In this document: positions 18,105-21,185 of the stretch, piece after piece
How the letters are laid out: the number at the start of each line of letters is the position of its first letter
How positions within the stretch are numbered: position 1 is the first letter of the stretch
NCBI GenBank assembly: GCA_943704525.1
Contig: CALSCQ010003295.1
Location: 1-21,185 of the forward strand
Reading direction: 5' to 3'
Length of the DNA stretch: 21,185 nt
Source of the DNA: Pigoraptor vietnamica
Taxonomy: Eukaryota; Opisthokonta; Filasterea
Program-made: the position numbers and the translations under genes
The notes under the pieces: model-generated
What the model was told of the DNA's origin: nothing
Databases searched by the model: none
What the model saw: the letters and a program-made list of their open reading frames with translations, nothing else

Positions 18105-20045
18105 GTGAGCCGCGTCGTACGGTCGTACGTGGGGCTGTACGAAGCGTGTGGGGCTGTACAGTCGTGTGTAGCGCTGCGTGCCGCGAGGTGCGCCAAAAAC
18201 TCATTCGTAGTCCTGCACCTTTTCGAGCTGAGTCACCTTCGGTGGTGTGCGCTCGTGCGTGGGGATGTATGCTCGTCCGTGTGGGCTGCGTTCTCTTGCA
18301 AGGCTGTGCGGCTATGTGGGCTTGTGCGTGGGGATGGCGTGTCGCTGCGCTCTTGTGCGCGGGATGTACGCTCGTGCATGGGGGTGTACGCTCGTGTGTG
18401 TCGCCGTGCGCTCGCGTGTGGGGCTGTGCGCTCGTGCGTGTCGTTGTGCGCTCTTGCGTGGGGATGTGCGCTCATATGTGTGGGGCAGCGCGTTCCTTGT
18501 AGCGGCTGTGTGGGCTCGTGCGTGTGGGATGTACGTTGTTCGTGTCGCTGTGCGCTCGCTTGTGGGGCTGTGCGCTCGTGCTTGTCGCTCTGCGCTCGTG
18601 CTTGTCGCTGTGCGCTCGTGCGTGCGGATGCGTGGGGGGCTCGCTTGTGGGGCTGTGCGCTCGTGCTTGTCGATCTGCGCTCGTGCTTGTCACTCTGCGC
18701 TCGTGCGTTGGGCTGCGCGCTCCTTGTGAGGCTGTGGCGTATGTGTGCGCTCGTGCGTGCCGTTCTGCGCTGATATGTGGGGATGGGCGCTCGTGCGTGG
18801 AGCTGCGCGTTCCTTGTCAGGCTGTGCGAATGTGCGCACGTGCGTGCCGCTCTTCGCTCGTGCGTGGGGATGGGCGCTCATGCGTGTCGCCGTGCCCTCA
18901 CGAGTGTTGCTGTGCGCTCTCGTGTGCTGCTGCGTGGGGCTGCGTGTGGGGATGGGCGCTCCTGCGTGGGGCTGCGCGTTCCTTGTCAGGCTGTGCGTAT
19001 GTGCGCTCGTGCGTGCCGCTGTGCGCTCGTGCGTGGCGTTGTGCGCTCGTGACTGCACGTTCCTTTTAGGCTGTGACGGTGGGTGCGCTCGTGCGTAGGG
19101 CTGTGCGCTCGTGCGTGTCGCTGTGCGCTCTCGTGGTGATGGGCGCCCGTGTGCGGGGCTACGCGTTCCTTGTTAGGCTGTGCGGGTGGGTGCGCTCGTG
19201 CGTAGGGCTGTGCGCACGTGTGTGTCGCCTGTGCTCGTGCGTGCGTATGGGCGCTCGCGTGTGCTGCTGCTCGCTGCTGTGTGGGGCTGTGCACTTGAGA
19301 TTGTCGCTGCGTGCGGGGATGGGCGCTCTTGCGTACGGTTGCGTGGTCCTTGTTAGGCTGTGCGGGTGAGTGCGCTCGTGCGAAGGGCTGTGCGTTCGTG
19401 CGTGCCGGGGATGGGCGCTCGTGCGTAGGGCTGTGCGTTCGTGCGTCCCGCTGTGCGCTCATGTGTGGGGGATGTGGGCTTGTGCGTGTGGCTCCGCGTT
19501 TCTTGTTAGGCTGTGCGTGTAGCTATGTGCTCGTGCGTGTCGCTGTGCGCTCTAGATCTTGTGGTGATGGGCGCTCGTGCGTGGGGCTACGCGTTCCTTT
19601 TTAGGCTGTGCATGCGGATGTACGCTCGTGCGTAGGGCTGTGCGCTCTCGTGGTGGTGGGTGCCCGTGCGCAGGGCTGCGCGGTCCTTGTGAGGCTGTGC
19701 GCTCGTGCGTAGGGCTGTGCGCTCGTGTGTGTCTGTGTGCACTCATGTGTGGGGATGTGGGCTTGTGCGTGTGGCTCCGCGTTCCTTTTTAGGTGAGTGC
19801 GCTCGTGCGTAGGGCTGTGCGCTCGTGCGTGTCGGTGTGCGCTCGTGCGTGGCGATGAGCGCTCCGTGCGTGGGCTGTCATGCGCGTTCCTCTAATTGTT
19901 AGGCTGCAGTGTGCGGGTGGTGCGCTCGTGCGTGGGGCTGTGCGCTCGTGCCTGTCGCTGTGCGCTCGTACATAGGGCTGCGCACGCGTGTGTGTCGCTC
20001 TGCCCCGTGGTGTGTGTCGCCGTGCTCGTGTATGTGGTTGTGTGC
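18105..20045. repeat. Minisatellite of 20-bp GT-rich units with higher-order structure
   Basis: The basic unit is close to TGCGCTCGTGCGTGGGGCTG. The 14-base core TGCGCTCGTGCGTG is followed by variable ends (GGGCTG, TCGCTG, GGATG). A divergent unit close to CGCGTTCCTTGTTAGGCTG recurs about a dozen times (for example near 18808, 18976, 19162, 19496, 19590, 19680 and 19779), mostly 80-110 bp apart or about twice that, marking higher-order blocks of four to five units. Units are clearest from 18240. Long open frames across it are a by-product: the unit has no stop codon in any frame. Confidence 0.9.
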
Positions 20046-20450
20046 TGGTGCCCCGGTGGGGCTGCCGTGTGCTCAAACGCGTGTATGTCTCCAACTTGTC
20101 TCCACATGTGTCTGCATTGGTCACTCACCGCGTTGTACTGATTTGGTGTTTCCTTCTGCCTCGCGTGAAATGTATGTGTTTCCCTACCTGTCAATGTGCT
20201 CTTCGGTGCGGCGTGGCCCTCCCGTGTGTGCCAGGTGTTCAGTTTGCGTGCCGGAGCGTACCTTTTCGTCAGTGTGTGCATTCCCGCATCTGCGAGAGTC
20301 AGTTGTTTCTCAGCTGGCCAGGGGCGCAGTCACTGTGCCTCTGTTGTACGAAAAAAGTACTGTGCTTTGTTTAAAGAGACAGTTAAAATGTGACCGCATT
20401 TGCAATGGTTTCTATACTGAGCCGGCCAATTTATTGTGCAAGATTCGCAC
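20046..20450. other. Intergenic, nothing recognised
   Basis: Leaves the minisatellite through GT-rich DNA into apparently unique, more AT-rich sequence. No gene, RNA or repeat could be supported. Confidence 0.5.
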
Positions 20451-20745
20451 ACATCAGATCGGCAGAGATACTACCAAATTTGCAACATCGGCAGAGATCC
20501 ACTACCCCACGCACCAAGTTCGTCACCCCCAGTAGTGGGTCTCCACCAGGGGTACTCACGTACTCACGTCTCCACCGCACCCGTCGCACCGGCCGACTGC
20601 CGGAAAAAGTGCCCCGGTACTGATTGCGAGTGCTGGTGATAAAAACCCACTACGCCCACCACGACCAAATTCGGTACCGCCGGATCGGCAGTAGTGAAAA
20701 TCGCCATCACCACTCGTTACTACCACAATTGCTAGCAATTGCACC
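20451..20745. repeat. Short island of direct and inverted repeats
   Basis: ATCGGCAGAGAT occurs at 20458 and 20488, and ATCGGCAG again near 20684. GAGATCCACTAC (20494-20505) and GTAGTGGGTCTC (20532-20543) form a 12-bp stem with one T-G pair and a 26-nt loop. GTAGTGGGT at 20532 is also inverted at 20646-20654. TACTCACG is duplicated in tandem at 20553-20568. A perfect 16-bp palindrome, CAATTGCTAGCAATTG, lies at 20726-20741. Identity unknown: possibly a decayed small foldback element or a structured RNA. Confidence 0.65.
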
Positions 20746-20756
20746 GCGCAAGTGCC

Positions 20757-20924
20757 GTGTGTATCTGTGTCAGTCAGTGCGCCGGTGTGTCGGTGTGTGC
20801 GTGTGCGTGTGTGTGTGTGTGTGGATCTGTGTGTGCGTGTGCGTGTGTGTGTGTGCGCGCGTTTTTTTTTTTGGTGTGTGCGTGTGTGTGTGTGTGTGGT
20901 GTGTGCGCGCGCGTTTTGTGTGTG

Positions 20925-20968
<44 letters not shown>

Positions 20969-20974
20969 TTTGTG

Positions 20975-21012
<38 letters not shown>

Positions 21013-21093
21013 TGTGTGTGTGTCTGTGTGTGTGTGTCTGTGTGTGTGTGTCTCTGTATGTGTGTGTGTGTGTGTGTGTGTGTCTCTGTATGT

Positions 21094-21153
<60 letters not shown>

Positions 21154-21185
21154 GGTGTGTGTGTGTGTGTATGTGTGTGTGTGTG
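20757..21185. repeat. GT microsatellite to the window end
   Basis: Long GT runs with scattered A, C and T interruptions fill the last 430 bp. The motif GTGCGCGCGTTTT recurs near 20853, 20903 and 20959, about 50-56 bp apart, once followed by a longer T run (20862-20872). Alternating purine-pyrimidine sequence of this kind can adopt Z-DNA. Confidence 0.95.

Noticed and set aside
18105-20045. CRISPR array
   Set aside because: Units are directly adjacent with no unique spacers, the units vary, and the contig is eukaryotic.
18099-20535. Open frames of up to 224 codons in the minisatellite
   Set aside because: They follow from a 20-bp unit lacking stops in every frame; translations are simple repeats with no start context or domain. 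Kept only as a finding about the repeat.
20757-21185. Telomere
   Set aside because: GT orientation fits, but the array is a dinucleotide microsatellite with random interruptions, like the intronic tracts elsewhere in the window.

Overview
The window looks like a nuclear contig from a GC-rich, flagellated microbial eukaryote (a protist or alga). Four protein genes can be modelled, all interrupted by GT-AG introns that restore the reading frame exactly. They encode a secreted TSP1/discoidin/Pmp-repeat protein, a phosphoenolpyruvate carboxylase, an EF-hand/coiled-coil tail-anchored protein and a BBOF1-type ciliary protein. Animals and fungi lack PEP carboxylase, and BBOF1 implies a cilium, so a ciliated protist or alga fits best. 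I cannot name the lineage. The left end opens in poly-G and the right end runs out in a GT microsatellite, as expected of a contig that stopped at low-complexity DNA on both sides.

Layout: (1) 84-6076, minus strand, a large modular surface or secreted protein whose 3' end lies off the window. (2) 6427-9537, plus, PEP carboxylase, divergent from gene 1 across a 350-bp spacer. (3) 9730-13255, minus, a 1092-residue coiled-coil protein with an N-terminal EF-hand-like loop and a C-terminal membrane anchor, convergent with PEP carboxylase (192-bp gap). (4) 13688-16667, plus, BBOF1-like basal-body/axoneme protein, divergent from gene 3 across 432 bp that carry a good RFX X-box match and a TCACGTGA palindrome. 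From 16668 to the right end I see no gene. This part holds CA-rich DNA, a roughly 1.9-kb minisatellite of 20-bp units, a short island full of inverted repeats, and a GT microsatellite.

The most interesting points are these. All six visible introns of gene 1 are phase 1, and its modules begin and end at introns, the classic exon-shuffling pattern; one exon is only 57 nt and supplies part of a beta-helix rung. Gene 3 grew by exon duplication (exons 2 and 3 align without gaps from their shared intron boundary) and has a KASH5-like layout. It shares a promoter region with a ciliary gene, so a role in linking nucleus and basal body is a testable guess. Two introns in unrelated genes carry long CA tracts on the sense strand about 80 nt before the acceptor. 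No mobile element, CRISPR array or RNA gene could be supported.
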